A stretch of 64,000 nucleotides of DNA from Planctomycetota bacterium (lineage in GTDB: Bacteria; Planctomycetota; UBA1135; GCA-002686595): contig PBIX01000086.1 in assembly GCA_002720975.1 (NCBI GenBank), positions 1 through 64,000 of the forward strand. The letters run 5' to 3'. The notes under the pieces are model-generated. The model saw only the letters and a list, made by a program, of their open reading frames with translations, did not search any database and was not told the DNA's origin. The position numbers and the translations under genes are program-made. Within the stretch, counting starts at the first letter, position 1. The number at the start of each line of letters is the position of its first letter. Of the stretch, positions 36,166 through 46,322 are shown piece by piece.

Positions 36166-37143
36166 TTACACGATCGGCACGTCCTCTGCCGCAGGAGGAG
36201 CCGCCCCCGGACCATCGAGATACCAAGCCAGGAAGCTCTCCAATCCCGCCCGTACGGTCGTGCTCGGCCGATAGTCCAGCTCGGCCTGGGCGCGGGATAT
36301 ATCCGCAAAGGTCACGGGCACGTCGCCGGGCTGGTTGGGCTGGCGGTCCAGGACGGGCTCGCGACCGCAGACCTCACCGATCATCTGCACCAGCTCCGCA
36401 AGGGAGGTGGTCTGGGATTCCCCAAGGTTGTAGATCCCATAGCCAGCGCAATGGTCAATTGCCGCAACCACGCCAGCAACGATGTCGTCCACGTAGGTGT
36501 AGTCGCGGCGGGAGTCGCCATCCCCAAAGAAGGGGATGGGCTCGCCCTTGAGCACCAAAGCCACGAACTTATGGATCGCCATTTCAGGTCGCTGACGCGG
36601 ACCGAAGACCGTGAAGAAGCGCAGGCAGGTGGTCGGGATATCAAACAGGTGGTGGTAGGAGTACGCGATCAACTCCCCTGCGCGCTTGGTGGCGGCGTAG
36701 GGCGACACCGGCCGGTGCAGCTCATCGGCTTCACAGAACGGCACCTTCTCATTGCCCCCGTACACACTCGATGAGCTCGCGAAGACGAACCGTGTCCCCG
36801 GGGCAGCGCGCAGGGCCTCAAGCAACACCATCGTGCCACGCACGTTTACGTCCTGATAGAGGAGAGGATCCTCCACAGATGGCCGTACGCCGGCCATGGC
36901 CGCCAGATGAACCAGCGTCTCGGGACGAAACTCCTCAAATAGTTTTCCCACCAGGTCGGCATCGCGAATGTCGCCCTCCACGATGCGCGCCCCCACCAGG
37001 GCGGCTGCGTTGGCGCGCTTGATCGCGGGGTCGTAGAAGTCGTTGAAGTTGTCCACTACGAGCAGTTCATCCCCGCGGGCGAGTAAGCGCTCACACAGGT
37101 GGGAGCCTATGAACCCCGCGCCTCCGGTCACCAGGATCCTCAT
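36166..37143 (-). CDS. NAD-dependent epimerase, UDP-glucuronate 4-epimerase-like
   Basis: A 325-residue extended SDR: GGAGFIGSHLCE at the N-terminus, DNFNDFYDPAIKRAN (the segment characteristic of UDP-glucuronate 4-epimerases), HLAAMAGVRPS, SSSSVYGGN, YAATKRAGE (YxxxK) and FFTVFGPRQRPEMAI. It would interconvert UDP-glucuronate and UDP-galacturonate, consistent with the UDP-glucuronate decarboxylase two genes upstream. The ATG at 37143 follows a CCGGAG site and lies 19 bases after glmS. Exact substrate is inferred from sub-family motifs. Confidence 0.85.
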   Translation of the reverse strand: MRILVTGGAGFIGSHLCERLLARGDELLVVDNFNDFYDPAIKRANAAALVGARIVEGDIRDADLVGKLFEEFRPETLVHLAAMAGVRPSVEDPLLYQDVNVRGTMVLLEALRAAPGTRFVFASSSSVYGGNEKVPFCEADELHRPVSPYAATKRAGELIAYSYHHLFDIPTTCLRFFTVFGPRQRPEMAIHKFVALVLKGEPIPFFGDGDSRRDYTYVDDIVAGVVAAIDHCAGYGIYNLGESQTTSLAELVQMIGEVCGREPVLDRQPNQPGDVPVTFADISRAQAELDYRPSTTVRAGLESFLAWYLDGPGAAPPAAEDVPIV

Positions 37144-37162
37144 GCTTGACAAACTCCGGTTT

Positions 37163-39025
37163 TCATTCGACGGTGACGCTCTTGGCCAGGTTGCGGGGCT
37201 TGTCGATGTCACAGCCCCTCAGTCGCGCGACGTGGTAGGCAAACAACTGCAACGGGATGGTATTCAGGATGGGCGAGAGCCACTCAAGGGTTTCGGGCAC
37301 CGCCAGTGCCTCTTCGGTCGCGGTCAGGCTCTCAGGGTCGGACCCTACACAGACGACGCGCCCCCCACGCGCCTGGACCTGCTCCATGTTGGCCCGCACC
37401 TTGCCAGCGAGAGGCCCCGCCGCATTGATCACAAAAACGCTCATGCCCGAGTCAATCAGGGCGATGGGGCCATGCTTCATCTCACCCGCAGCATAGCCCT
37501 CGGCGTGCATGTAGGAGATCTCCTTGAGCTTGAGAGCTCCTTCGAGAGCCACGGGAAAATTAACCCCACGGCCCAAGAACAAGAAGCCGGTCTGCTCCAT
37601 GTGACTACGCGCAAGGTGCTTGATGTCCTCGACGTATTCCTTGGTCAGCAAGGAGCCCATCTTCGATCTGAGGATCCGCAGTTCAGAGAGGACCTCCGCC
37701 GCGTCCTCCCTGGACAGACTCTCGCGAGAGCGTCCCAGGCGAACGGCCAGTAGCACAGCCGAGACGAGCTGGGCCGTGAAGGCCTTGGTGCTGGCAACGC
37801 CGATTTCAGGCCCGGCGTGGGTCAGCACCACGCCTTCGGACTCACGTACCTGGCTGGATCCGTCCACGTTGCAGATACTCACCAATCGCGCACCGTGCTT
37901 CACCGCCAATCGAGCGGCAGCCAGAGTGTCAGCGGTTTCACCGGACTGCGAGATACAGAGGGCCAGGGTGCCAGGCACAAGGCACGGTGAGCGATAGCGG
38001 AACTCCGATGCGAAGTCCACGTCCGTGGGAATCCCCGCAAGCCCCTCGATCAGGTAGGCAGCGATCTGGCCCGCGTGGAGTGCGGTCCCACACGCGATCA
38101 CTTGGACACGCTGGACGTCCGCCAGCGTATCCCCTCCCAGACGCTCGTCTTCAAAATCCACATCATCGCCCGATGCCGCGATGCGCCCGAATGCCGTGCG
38201 CGCCAAGACATCAGGTTGCTCGAAGATCTCCTTGAGCATGAAGTGCGGCCAGTGGCCCAGTCCGGCCTCCGCTGAGTTGAACTCAACGGTGGTGGCCAGG
38301 CGTTCTGCAGGACGACCGTCCTTGTCCCAGATTTCAAAGCCGTTGGCCTGCAGCCTGCCAATGTCGCCATCGTCCAGGAACACGACTCGATTGGAGTGAG
38401 CCACAAGGGCCAGAATGTCAGAGGCCAGATAGGTCCCCCCTGGCGTCGAACAAAGGGCCAGAGGGGGACCCGACCGTGCACAGACCAGCTGATTGCGTCC
38501 CCCATGGCGATCGAGAACGGCCAAGGCGTAGTAACCCTCCAGGCGTCCGAGGATAGAGCGCACGGCCTCGACCAGATCGCCCGCCTCCTCCAGGGCGCGC
38601 TCGATCAGGTGCGCCAAGACCTCGCTGTCCGTGTCGGAACGGAAGGTGACCCCCGCGCTCTGGAGCTCAGCCTTGAGCTCGGTGTAGTTCTCGATGATTC
38701 CATTGTGGACGAGGGCCAGACGGGTGCCCGTGCCCCCATGAGGGTGCGCGTTGACATCGCTCGGCGGCCCATGGGTGGCCCAGCGGGTGTGACCGATCCC
38801 CGCACACAGGTCCTCTGCGTCAAAGTCCAGGGGCGTCTCTGCCAGGCGATTATCCAGGTTGGCTATGCGGCCCTCGGATTTGATGACCCGCACGCCCTGG
38901 GAGGTGCCATCCGCCAAGGCCAGCCCCGCACTGTCGTAGCCGCGATACTCCAGGACCCGCAAGCCGTCCAGCAGGACCGGTGTCACCGGCCCCGTCGCAA
39001 GAAAGGCACCCACTATCCCACACAC
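37163..39025 (-). CDS. glmS: Glutamine--fructose-6-phosphate aminotransferase
   Basis: Makes glucosamine 6-phosphate, entry to UDP-GlcNAc. The 620-residue protein starts Met-Cys-Gly-Ile from a GTG at 39025, so Cys becomes the glutaminase nucleophile, and has HTRWATHG, HNGIIENY and two SIS domains (ACGTALHAG, SQSGETADTLAA, AYAAGEMKHG) with the C-terminal PRNLAKSVTVE end. A strong GGAGGAG ribosome site precedes the start. Its place between UDP-glucuronate decarboxylase (2 bases) and the epimerase puts amino-sugar supply in the glycan operon. Confidence 0.96.
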   Translation of the reverse strand: MCGIVGAFLATGPVTPVLLDGLRVLEYRGYDSAGLALADGTSQGVRVIKSEGRIANLDNRLAETPLDFDAEDLCAGIGHTRWATHGPPSDVNAHPHGGTGTRLALVHNGIIENYTELKAELQSAGVTFRSDTDSEVLAHLIERALEEAGDLVEAVRSILGRLEGYYALAVLDRHGGRNQLVCARSGPPLALCSTPGGTYLASDILALVAHSNRVVFLDDGDIGRLQANGFEIWDKDGRPAERLATTVEFNSAEAGLGHWPHFMLKEIFEQPDVLARTAFGRIAASGDDVDFEDERLGGDTLADVQRVQVIACGTALHAGQIAAYLIEGLAGIPTDVDFASEFRYRSPCLVPGTLALCISQSGETADTLAAARLAVKHGARLVSICNVDGSSQVRESEGVVLTHAGPEIGVASTKAFTAQLVSAVLLAVRLGRSRESLSREDAAEVLSELRILRSKMGSLLTKEYVEDIKHLARSHMEQTGFLFLGRGVNFPVALEGALKLKEISYMHAEGYAAGEMKHGPIALIDSGMSVFVINAAGPLAGKVRANMEQVQARGGRVVCVGSDPESLTATEEALAVPETLEWLSPILNTIPLQLFAYHVARLRGCDIDKPRNLAKSVTVE

Positions 39026-39027
39026 GA

Positions 39028-39999
39028 TCAGTCTCCTCCGCCCCCGAGGGAAGCCTCACCAAGGACCTTCGCCTGGAAGAACTCCAGGGTGCGGGCCAAA
39101 CCGGTGTCGAGATCCACCTTGGGCTCCCAATCCAGCAGGGTACGCGCCCGGGTAATATCGGGCTGCCGCACCTTGGGATCATCCTCCGGGAGATCTTTGA
39201 ACACCACCTCCGACTCCGCTCCAGTCAACTCGATGACCTTTTGTGCGAACTCCAAGATGGTCATCTCGGACGGGTTGCCGATGTTGACGGGGTAGACCTC
39301 CTCAGAATTCAGGAGTCGCCAGATCCCCTCCACCAGATCGTCCATGAAGCAGAATGAGCGGGTCTGGCCGCCATCACCGAACACCGTCAAGGGGTTTCCT
39401 TTCAACGCCTGGGACATGAACGCCGGGAGGGCGCGGCCATCGTTGAGGCGCATGCGCGGCCCATAGGTATTGAAGATGCGCACGATGCGGGTGACCACTC
39501 CGTGGTAGCGGTGGTAGGCCATGGTCATGGCTTCCGCGAAGCGCTTCGCCTCGTCGTACACACCCCGTGGTCCAACCGGGTTGACGTTGCCCCAGTAGTC
39601 CTCTGATTGGGGATGCACGAGCGGGTCGCCATAGCACTCGGATGTCGACGCCAGCAGAAACCGTGCCCCCTTGGCCCTGGCGAGCCCCAGGACCTTATGG
39701 GTCCCCAGGGATCCCACCTTGAGGGTCTGGATCGGCAACTCAAGATAGTCGATGGGGCTCGCGGGAGAGGCAAAGTGCAGGATCGCGTCCAGTTCACCGG
39801 GTACGTCGATGTACTCGGTCACGTCATGCTCCTCGAAACGGAAGGCCGGGTCCGTGAAGAGAGCCTCCACGTTGGCCAGATCCCCGGTGATAAGATTGTC
39901 CATGCAGATCACATTCCAGCCTTCGGCCAGAAAGCGCTCGCAGAGGTGGCTGCCGAGGAACCCGGCACCCCCGGTGATCAGAACTGTCTGACGCGTCAC
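39028..39999 (-). CDS. UDP-glucuronate decarboxylase (UDP-xylose synthase)
   Basis: Oxidises and decarboxylates UDP-glucuronate to UDP-xylose. The 323-residue SDR has [65 protein letters not shown] (YxxxK) and [10 protein letters not shown], which are signature blocks of the soluble bacterial UXS type. Cys replaces the common Val/Ile in STSE(V)YGD. It overlaps the lipoprotein gene upstream by 4 bases and precedes glmS by 2. Confidence 0.94.
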   Translation of the reverse strand: MTRQTVLITGGAGFLGSHLCERFLAEGWNVICMDNLITGDLANVEALFTDPAFRFEEHDVTEYIDVPGELDAILHFASPASPIDYLELPIQTLKVGSLGTHKVLGLARAKGARFLLASTSECYGDPLVHPQSEDYWGNVNPVGPRGVYDEAKRFAEAMTMAYHRYHGVVTRIVRIFNTYGPRMRLNDGRALPAFMSQALKGNPLTVFGDGGQTRSFCFMDDLVEGIWRLLNSEEVYPVNIGNPSEMTILEFAQKVIELTGAESEVVFKDLPEDDPKVRQPDITRARTLLDWEPKVDLDTGLARTLEFFQAKVLGEASLGGGGD

Positions 40000-40994
40000 T
40001 TGTCGTCCTCCGTGCCGGAATCCTCAGACGAATCATCGGAGTCCTCAGCCTCAGCCTGACCAGTGTCGGGCACCACGTCGGGCACCACGTCGGGCACCAC
40101 CTCGGGCACCACGTCGGGCACGACAGGGGGCGCTGCGACCGGGTCCGGCGCCACCGCTGGAGCGGCGGTCACGAAGTCATCGATCCAGGCCTCTTGCCCC
40201 TTTTCAAGGCGCAAGCGCAAACCATGGCCCACCACCTCGTTCTTGCCGGTAGCGCGAATACGCACGCCCTTGCCCCGCGGCGTGAGTACGACATCTCCCC
40301 GGAACGAGAGTTGCCGATCCACGTCCGTCTGGGTCTGGAATCCCGGATCCTCCTCGCGCGGAGCCACCCCCCCCTCAAGGATGGGAAGGTCTATCACATC
40401 GCCAGGACTCAGTTGAAACTGTTCATCCAGGTACGCCAACCGCCCCATGCGCTTGGAGCGGTTGCGAACGCGAAGGATATCCTCGCTCTCGTGCTCAATC
40501 ACAAACGGTCCCTTCTCCGCATCCAGGATGGCTCCCCCGGGAAGTCGTACCTGCTGGCCCGTTTCCGGAAAGTGGACCACGGCGGTCTCGACCTCGTGCA
40601 AGAAGAGCACGGGCTCATCGCGACTCGGGGAACCTATGACGCCGGTGCCATGGCCGATGAGCAGCACCGAGGCGCCGCCTCCGAGGATGATCTCCGCACG
40701 CCCCCCTGCCCCACAGAACACCCAGGAGCCCGCATTCAATCGCGCCTGTTTGGCATAGAAGTACAGGGGAAAGTTGGCCGACTGCCCGGGTCGGCGCACG
40801 TGAACAGGATCGGCGATGCGCACAACGAGAACCTCCTCGGGGCCCGCCGGATACTCGGACGTCGTCCCCGGGGGCAAGGGATCCACGGCCGCCACCATGG
40901 GCCCCGCATAGCGTTGGGTGCTGACATTACAGCCCGAAAGAAGAACGAGCAGGGGGACGGTCCGAAAGAGTGCTCGAGCTGGACTTGAGTTCAT
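39996..40994 (-). CDS. Lipoprotein with FecR-like core and VVPD-repeat tail
   Basis: A 332-residue protein not matched to a named family. The ATG at 40994 gives a signal peptide ending in LLVLLSGC (lipobox). The middle (about 85-125) has a FecR-like pattern, [19 protein letters not shown], repeated more weakly near residue 150 and 230, suggesting stacked beta repeats. The last 60 residues are Pro/Val/Asp repeats and an acidic Ser/Asp end. An upstream GTG at 41003 would add three residues. It sits between accC and UDP-glucuronate decarboxylase, overlapping the latter by 4 bases. A surface role is likely; function unknown. Confidence 0.65.
   Translation of the reverse strand: MNSSPARALFRTVPLLVLLSGCNVSTQRYAGPMVAAVDPLPPGTTSEYPAGPEEVLVVRIADPVHVRRPGQSANFPLYFYAKQARLNAGSWVFCGAGGRAEIILGGGASVLLIGHGTGVIGSPSRDEPVLFLHEVETAVVHFPETGQQVRLPGGAILDAEKGPFVIEHESEDILRVRNRSKRMGRLAYLDEQFQLSPGDVIDLPILEGGVAPREEDPGFQTQTDVDRQLSFRGDVVLTPRGKGVRIRATGKNEVVGHGLRLRLEKGQEAWIDDFVTAAPAVAPDPVAAPPVVPDVVPEVVPDVVPDVVPDTGQAEAEDSDDSSEDSGTEDDK
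40066..40125 (-). repeat. 12-bp tandem repeat (five units) encoding VVPD/E
   Basis: Five consecutive 12-bp units (TCGGGCACCACG on the + strand, with a few changes) encode the Val-Val-Pro-Asp/Glu spacer near the C-terminus of the lipoprotein. It is a spacer-like repeat within a coding frame, not an array with variable spacers. Confidence 0.85.
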
Positions 40995-41024
40995 GGGGCT
41001 CACGGGGTGAAGGGGTGCACCGAG

Positions 41025-42374
41025 CTAGGGGTGGGAACCAAATGTACGCTCCACGAAGTTCGTATCGTGAAGACCTGCGAGAAAGTCCGCGTGGGACAGG
41101 ACCTCGCGCTGGAAAGAGATCGTGGTGTGCGGCCCCTCCACGACGAATTCATCCAGAGCACGAATCATGCAGCGAATGGCCTCATCGCGCGTGGGTCTGT
41201 GGACGAGCAGTTTCGCAATCATGGAGTCATAGTTCGGTGGAATCGAGTACCCACTGTAACAGTGACTGTCGACGCGCACCCCGGGCCCCCCGGGGGGTAC
41301 AAATGCGACTACTCGGCCCGGGGAGGGCATGAAGCCCTTGGCCGGGTTCTCCGCATTGATACGGCATTCGATGGCGTGCCCCTGATTTCGAATATCCCTC
41401 TGCTTGATCCACAGGGACTCACCCGAGGCAATGCGCAGCTGAGCCGCGATCAGGTCGACGCCGGTCACCAACTCCGTCACGGTGTGCTCGACCTGGATAC
41501 GTGCGTTGACCTCGATGAAGTAGAAGGAACCGTCCTGGTCCAGAATGAACTCGACCGTACCCGCGTTCTTGTAGTTCGAGGCCTTGGCCAGCCTCACCGC
41601 GGCGGCACACATCCCCTTGCGCTGCTTGGGGGTCAGCGTCGGCGAGGGGGACTCCTCGATCAGCTTCTGGTGGCGGCGCTGGACCGAACAATCACGCTCT
41701 CCCAGATGGAGGACCTCGCCGTTGCCGTCCGCCAGGATCTGAACCTCCACGTGACGGCCACTCTCAATGAACTTCTCGAAGTAGACCGTGTCGTCCCCGA
41801 ATGCAGCGGCCGCCTCAGCCTGGGCAGATCTCATGCCGCTCAGCAGACTGGGCTCGTTGTGGGCCACACGCATCCCACGGCCGCCCCCACCAGAGGCCGC
41901 CTTGATCATGACCGGATAGCCGATCTTGCGCGCCTCCTCCTTAGCCTGCTCCTCGCTGGTCACCGGCCCGTCGGAGCCGGGAACCACGGGCACCTTGGCG
42001 CCCATGGCAATCTCCCGCGCCCGCGCCTTGTTGCCAACCATGGCAATCGTCTCCGCGCTAGGCCCGATGAACTCAATCTGACATGAGCGACAGACCTCAG
42101 CAAAGTGATCGTTCTCTGCAAGAAACCCGTAGCCGGGGTGGATCGCCTCAACATCCGCAATCTCGGCTGCGGAGATCACAGCAGGGATGTCCAGATAGGA
42201 TTTAGCACCGGCCGCAGGTCCGATACAGATTGTCTCGTCAGCCTGCCGCAGGTACAGGGCGTCTGCGTCCGCCTCCGAGTAGACGGCAACCGTCTCCACG
42301 TTCAACTCGCGGCATGCACGGATGATGCGCTGTGCAATCTCGCCCCGATTGGCGACCAGAACCCTGCGAAACAT
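41025..42374 (-). CDS. accC: Acetyl-CoA carboxylase, biotin carboxylase subunit
   Basis: Carboxylates biotin on AccB with ATP and bicarbonate, first step of fatty acid synthesis. The 449-residue ATP-grasp enzyme has [35 protein letters not shown] (Gly-rich ATP loop), [17 protein letters not shown] and [16 protein letters not shown] (usually MNTRIQVEHPVTE). Length is standard. It overlaps accB by 1 base. The lipoprotein gene follows after 30 bases. Confidence 0.97.
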   Translation of the reverse strand: MFRRVLVANRGEIAQRIIRACRELNVETVAVYSEADADALYLRQADETICIGPAAGAKSYLDIPAVISAAEIADVEAIHPGYGFLAENDHFAEVCRSCQIEFIGPSAETIAMVGNKARAREIAMGAKVPVVPGSDGPVTSEEQAKEEARKIGYPVMIKAASGGGGRGMRVAHNEPSLLSGMRSAQAEAAAAFGDDTVYFEKFIESGRHVEVQILADGNGEVLHLGERDCSVQRRHQKLIEESPSPTLTPKQRKGMCAAAVRLAKASNYKNAGTVEFILDQDGSFYFIEVNARIQVEHTVTELVTGVDLIAAQLRIASGESLWIKQRDIRNQGHAIECRINAENPAKGFMPSPGRVVAFVPPGGPGVRVDSHCYSGYSIPPNYDSMIAKLLVHRPTRDEAIRCMIRALDEFVVEGPHTTISFQREVLSHADFLAGLHDTNFVERTFGSHP

Positions 42375-42841
42375 CAGCGCGTCTTGATCAGGAACAGAGG
42401 CTGGCCAAACTCCACCGGCTCACCATCCTCCACAAGGATGTCAACGACCTCTCCGCTCATCTCTGCGTGTATCTCGTTCATGACCTTCATGGCCTCAATG
42501 ATGCAGACAACGCTCTCATCACCAACCGTGGCTCCGACACCCACGAAGGCATCCGACTCGGGAGAGGGCGAGCGGTAGAACGTTCCAACCATGGGGCTGG
42601 TCACCTCCTCCACGCCCGCGGAGCGGGTGGGTGTGTCAGCGTCCGCATCGACACCCTCGGGTGCGCCGGGTGCAGCGGCAGCCGCATTGGGCAGGACCAT
42701 CACAGGCGCATGGGCGTCGAGCCCCTGCGTCCCGCGCTTGAGGTGTACGCGCAGGCCGCTGGGTTCGTCGGAAACTTCGAGTTCGCAGACTTCGCCGCGC
42801 TCCATGATGCGCACGAGGTTGCGGATCAGTTTGAGGTCCAT
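42374..42841 (-). CDS. accB: Acetyl-CoA carboxylase biotin carboxyl carrier protein
   Basis: Carries the carboxybiotin in acetyl-CoA carboxylase. The 155-residue protein has an N-terminal [12 protein letters not shown] helix, an Ala/Pro linker (about 45-80), and a C-terminal biotinyl domain with [13 protein letters not shown] and the biotinylation site EAMKVMNE. Length and order are typical. First gene of the accB-accC-lipoprotein-uxs-glmS run. Confidence 0.97.
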   Translation of the reverse strand: MDLKLIRNLVRIMERGEVCELEVSDEPSGLRVHLKRGTQGLDAHAPVMVLPNAAAAAPGAPEGVDADADTPTRSAGVEEVTSPMVGTFYRSPSPESDAFVGVGATVGDESVVCIIEAMKVMNEIHAEMSGEVVDILVEDGEPVEFGQPLFLIKTR

Positions 42842-42983
42842 CAGAAAGTGGGCAGGCGGTGGCCGACCTTGGGGGTGGGTTCGTTTCGGGACAGAGTGAC
42901 AGCCAGGACGAGCAAGGCCTCACGGCCCGGCAGCCATGACCGGCTCCCAAGCTTCGGCAGTGTAAGCATCCTGGACCCGAAAT

Positions 42984-43508
42984 TCAGGGCCTGGTCCAGT
43001 CCCCTGAGGCCCCACCGGACTTTTCCAGCAGCTCGACCGCCCCCAGGCGGATGCCCTTGTCGAGCCCCTTGGTCATGTCGTAGACGGTCAGGGCTGCCAG
43101 GGTGGCCCCCACCAAGGCCTCCATTTCCACCCCCGTACGCCCCTCACAGGAGGTCCGGCACCGGACCTCCAGATGGTCCGTCCCCACGGGCTGAAAGGTG
43201 ATCTCCACGTGATCCAGCCCCAATGGGTGGCACATGGGAATCAGGCCGCCCGTCCCCTTGGCGGCCAGGATGCCAGCACTTCGAGCCACCTCTTCAATAG
43301 GACCCTTGGGTCCCTCCCCGGCCATCACCTGCTCCCGAAGGCCCGGAGGGAACTCCACCAGGGCCCGTGCCAAGGCCTGACGTCGCGTGCTCGGCTTGAC
43401 TCCCACATCCACCATACGTGCCTCACTCCCCCCCGGCCCCACCCGTACGTGGGGCAGGCCGGCGCTGGGCGGCGGTTTTGGGACGGAATGTTCTCGATCG
43501 TGACTCAC
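42984..43508 (-). CDS. moaC: Cyclic pyranopterin monophosphate synthase
   Basis: Molybdenum cofactor step that closes the pyranopterin ring. Conserved blocks: RMVDVGVKPSTRRQA, AKGTGGLIPMCHPLGLDHVEI (active-site His) and GVEMEALVGATLAALTVYDMTKG (Asp/Lys pair), as in E. coli MoaC. I place the start at the GTG at 43508 (174 residues), preceded by CAGGGGGC; MVDVG lies 31 residues in, more than the usual 14, so a later non-ATG start is possible. No other molybdopterin gene is in the window. Separated by 142 bases from accB and divergent from the S41 protease. Confidence 0.9.
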   Translation of the reverse strand: MSHDREHSVPKPPPSAGLPHVRVGPGGSEARMVDVGVKPSTRRQALARALVEFPPGLREQVMAGEGPKGPIEEVARSAGILAAKGTGGLIPMCHPLGLDHVEITFQPVGTDHLEVRCRTSCEGRTGVEMEALVGATLAALTVYDMTKGLDKGIRLGAVELLEKSGGASGDWTRP

Positions 43509-43722
43509 AAGGCGAAGCCCCCTGCGAAAGCTATAACAGCCCGCGCTCAATGGTCCGCAGGGTCTCCCACATGGGGATCCTGCGGGGAATTTGGAAAACA
43601 AGAAACTGTACGCATTCGAAACCGGGCAAACCGTGTCTGAAGGCCTAATCTTCTAGGGGAGACCAGGGCAGCCACTGAGGCTACCCGGCTCCTCCTGCGC
43701 CGTCCAACCAACCCCCATCAGC

Positions 43723-46278
43723 ATGCAGCATCGTTCCACCCCCCTGACCTCCTCCCTGGCCCTCTCCGCAACCCTCTGGGCCCTCTCCTGCGTGCAGTTA
43801 GGCACACCCTGCGACGCCAGCCCCCTGCAGGATTCCCCTGAAGACCTGCAGGCCATCCTCACGGAGAGGGTGGAAGCCGCCGCCCAGATGGGTGCCGAGG
43901 ACCTGTGGTCAGCAGCCCAGAACCTGTCCTCACTGGTGGGTGACGAGGTGGGAGCCCCTTTTGACGCCGCGGTGGAACGCACCTTGCGTGCACTCAAAAC
44001 CGACCTCGACGCCGGCGACACGACGCTGGGGCGCGGCGCTCTCCTCCTGGTGGCTACACGCTTCCTGGGGGATGACCCAGACCTCGAGCTGTGCGCCGAT
44101 ACGCTCGTTCCCCTTGTCCGCTCGGGTGACCCCGGCCTCATCGCTGCAACCGCGGAGCTTGTGGAGGGCTCGGATCTGAACCTCGCTGAGAGCGGCGTAC
44201 GAGACACATTGGCCCGGGCGCTGATCACGGCCGCTCAGAACGCGGACCATCCCCCGAGCTTGCGCGTGTCCTGCGCCACAGCCGCTCACGGTGTAGGCCT
44301 CGGCAAGCAGATCCCCAAGGCGCGCACCGTGCTCTACGACTTCCTCGGCTCGGGTGATGCCCAGCTCAAGGCCGAAGGTGCCCTCGCCCTGGCCCACCTG
44401 GGAATCGTTGAGGATGTACCCGGAGTCACGGCAGAGCTGGAACGCCTGGCCGCACTACCCGGAGACCGCGGTCGTCTGGCGACGGCCTACCTGAAGCAGG
44501 TTCAAATCCGACGCCACAAGGAAACGGAATTGCGGCGTGCCCGAGACGTGGCCAGTGACCTGGCCTCACGCGGGTCTGTCGGTTCGGACCTGGGACGTAT
44601 CGAGCGACTGATTCAGCTGGTTCAAGAGGCTCACATCGACGGGACCGATGTGACGCGGGCCGAGCTGATCGAGGCGGCTGCCGACGGGTTGCTGCGCAGC
44701 ATGGACCGCCACTCGTCCTACTTCTCCCCAGAGGCCTTCAAGAAGTTCGAGCTGGACCTGGAAGCCGAGTACGGCGGAATCGGCGCCTACGTGGGCCTCG
44801 ACCGCGACGATGGATTATTCACGATCACACGCCCCATCTACTCGGGTCCCGCCTACAAGGCGGGCCTCTACACCGACGACAAGATCGTTCGCCTGGGTGA
44901 TTGGCCTACGGTGGGCGAGCCCGTCAACGATGTGATCAAGCGCCTGAAAGGCCAGCCGGGCACCTCGGTCAAGCTCTACATCTGGCGACGAGGCATGGAC
45001 GCGGGCCTGATTGAGCGCCCCACCGAGGACATGGCCGTGGTCATCGAGAGGGCTCAGATCACCGTCCCACCCGTACACGCGCAGATGTTGCCCGGCGGGA
45101 TCGGCCTGGTGGAGCTCACCACCTTCAGTCGGGTGGCCAGCCAGGAGCTCGCGAGCGCCATTGAGAAGCTCAAGGCCGACGGTATGCGCGGCCTGATACT
45201 CGACCTGCGCGGGAACACGGGCGGGCTCCTCACTGAGGCACGCAACGTGGGCGGCCTCTTCCTCGACAAGGGCAAGGTGGTCGTCAGCACCAAGAGCCGC
45301 GTCTACCGGCCGCGTTCATTCGCCACGAGTCGAGGCGCCATCATCCCCGACGACATGCCCCTGGTGACGCTGATCAACCGCTTCAGCGCTTCCGCCTCCG
45401 AGATCGTCTCTGGCGCCCTGCAGGATCATGGCCGCTCCAAGCTCATCGGCCAGCGCAGCTTCGGCAAGGGCTCCGTGCAGAACCTCATCCGGTTGCCCGG
45501 TGAAGCGGATGACGAATTCGCCGACGAGAACGGCAACCGTCGCCACGACACGTGGGAGACCATCACCAAGGACCACGATGGGGATGGGGAATTCGACTAC
45601 GCGCCGCGCATCAAGCTCACCATCGAGCAGTACCTCCTGCCCACCGGGCGCTCGATCCATCGCAAGGTTGACGAGGAAGGCAACATCACTTCTGCGGGCG
45701 GCGTCGAACCGGACGAGACCGTCGCCCCCATGCGCAGGGAATCCTGGCGCCTGGTGGAGATGCGCAAGTTGCAGGACACCCGCAAGCTGCGAGACTGGGC
45801 GCGGGAGCAGTTTGCCGCGAGCCAGGAGGAGTTCAGCAAGCTGGCCCTGTGCGACATGGACGATCCTGGAGCCTACTCCGGCTTCGACGAGCTCTACGGG
45901 AGCCTGGACACAATCCTGTCCGAGGACGACGTGCGCTTCCTGCTGCGCATCGAGGTGCGCCGGCTCGTGCAGGACGCCCAAGGCCACGCCTTCCCCCTGG
46001 GCGACTTCCAGGAGGACAGCCAACTGCAGGCCGCGGTGCACTCCATCCTGGCGGACCTGGGCGAGACGGCCGACTCCATGGTGGCCTACGAGCGGACGTT
46101 CGATCAGATCGGGGAAGACGGTCTGGTCATGGGACTTTCCAGCCCCATGAATCTGCGCAGCGAGGACCTGGATCAGGCCCTGGCCCTGATCGCGGAAGCC
46201 GGGGGCTCGGATGAGCTCATCACACGCCAGAAGCTGCGCGAGCTGACAGACCTGATCCGCTCCATGAAGAGGAACTGA
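43723..46278 (+). CDS. S41 C-terminal processing peptidase with helical-repeat N-terminus
   Basis: An exported 851-residue protease. A signal peptide (about 1-32) is followed by about 230 residues of Ala/Leu-rich helical repeats (HEAT-like), a PDZ domain (about 345-420) and the S41 domain. The Ser of NRFSASASEI (coded near 45376-45402) and the Lys of GQRSFGKGSVQ form the catalytic dyad; DRHSSYFSPE and DLRGNTGGLL are family blocks. Unusually, an Asp/Asn-rich insert (DENGNRRHD, then DHDGDGEFD, coded about 45520-45600) resembles Ca2+-binding EF-hand loops. About 220 residues follow the catalytic part. Likely trims envelope proteins; substrates unknown. Confidence 0.9.
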   Translation: MQHRSTPLTSSLALSATLWALSCVQLGTPCDASPLQDSPEDLQAILTERVEAAAQMGAEDLWSAAQNLSSLVGDEVGAPFDAAVERTLRALKTDLDAGDTTLGRGALLLVATRFLGDDPDLELCADTLVPLVRSGDPGLIAATAELVEGSDLNLAESGVRDTLARALITAAQNADHPPSLRVSCATAAHGVGLGKQIPKARTVLYDFLGSGDAQLKAEGALALAHLGIVEDVPGVTAELERLAALPGDRGRLATAYLKQVQIRRHKETELRRARDVASDLASRGSVGSDLGRIERLIQLVQEAHIDGTDVTRAELIEAAADGLLRSMDRHSSYFSPEAFKKFELDLEAEYGGIGAYVGLDRDDGLFTITRPIYSGPAYKAGLYTDDKIVRLGDWPTVGEPVNDVIKRLKGQPGTSVKLYIWRRGMDAGLIERPTEDMAVVIERAQITVPPVHAQMLPGGIGLVELTTFSRVASQELASAIEKLKADGMRGLILDLRGNTGGLLTEARNVGGLFLDKGKVVVSTKSRVYRPRSFATSRGAIIPDDMPLVTLINRFSASASEIVSGALQDHGRSKLIGQRSFGKGSVQNLIRLPGEADDEFADENGNRRHDTWETITKDHDGDGEFDYAPRIKLTIEQYLLPTGRSIHRKVDEEGNITSAGGVEPDETVAPMRRESWRLVEMRKLQDTRKLRDWAREQFAASQEEFSKLALCDMDDPGAYSGFDELYGSLDTILSEDDVRFLLRIEVRRLVQDAQGHAFPLGDFQEDSQLQAAVHSILADLGETADSMVAYERTFDQIGEDGLVMGLSSPMNLRSEDLDQALALIAEAGGSDELITRQKLRELTDLIRSMKRN

Positions 46279-46322
46279 CGGCGCTCGGGCCGTCCGAGGT
46301 CAGCACGCCCTACCCGCACGCC

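Noticed and set aside
40066-40125. Short direct repeats that might be a CRISPR array
   Set aside because: The units are contiguous with no spacers, have a 12-bp period and lie inside a reading frame encoding a VVPD spacer.
46284-46298. Small hairpin between the S41 protease and the Minf_1886 gene as a terminator
   Set aside because: Five-base arms without a T-run are not convincing in high-GC DNA.
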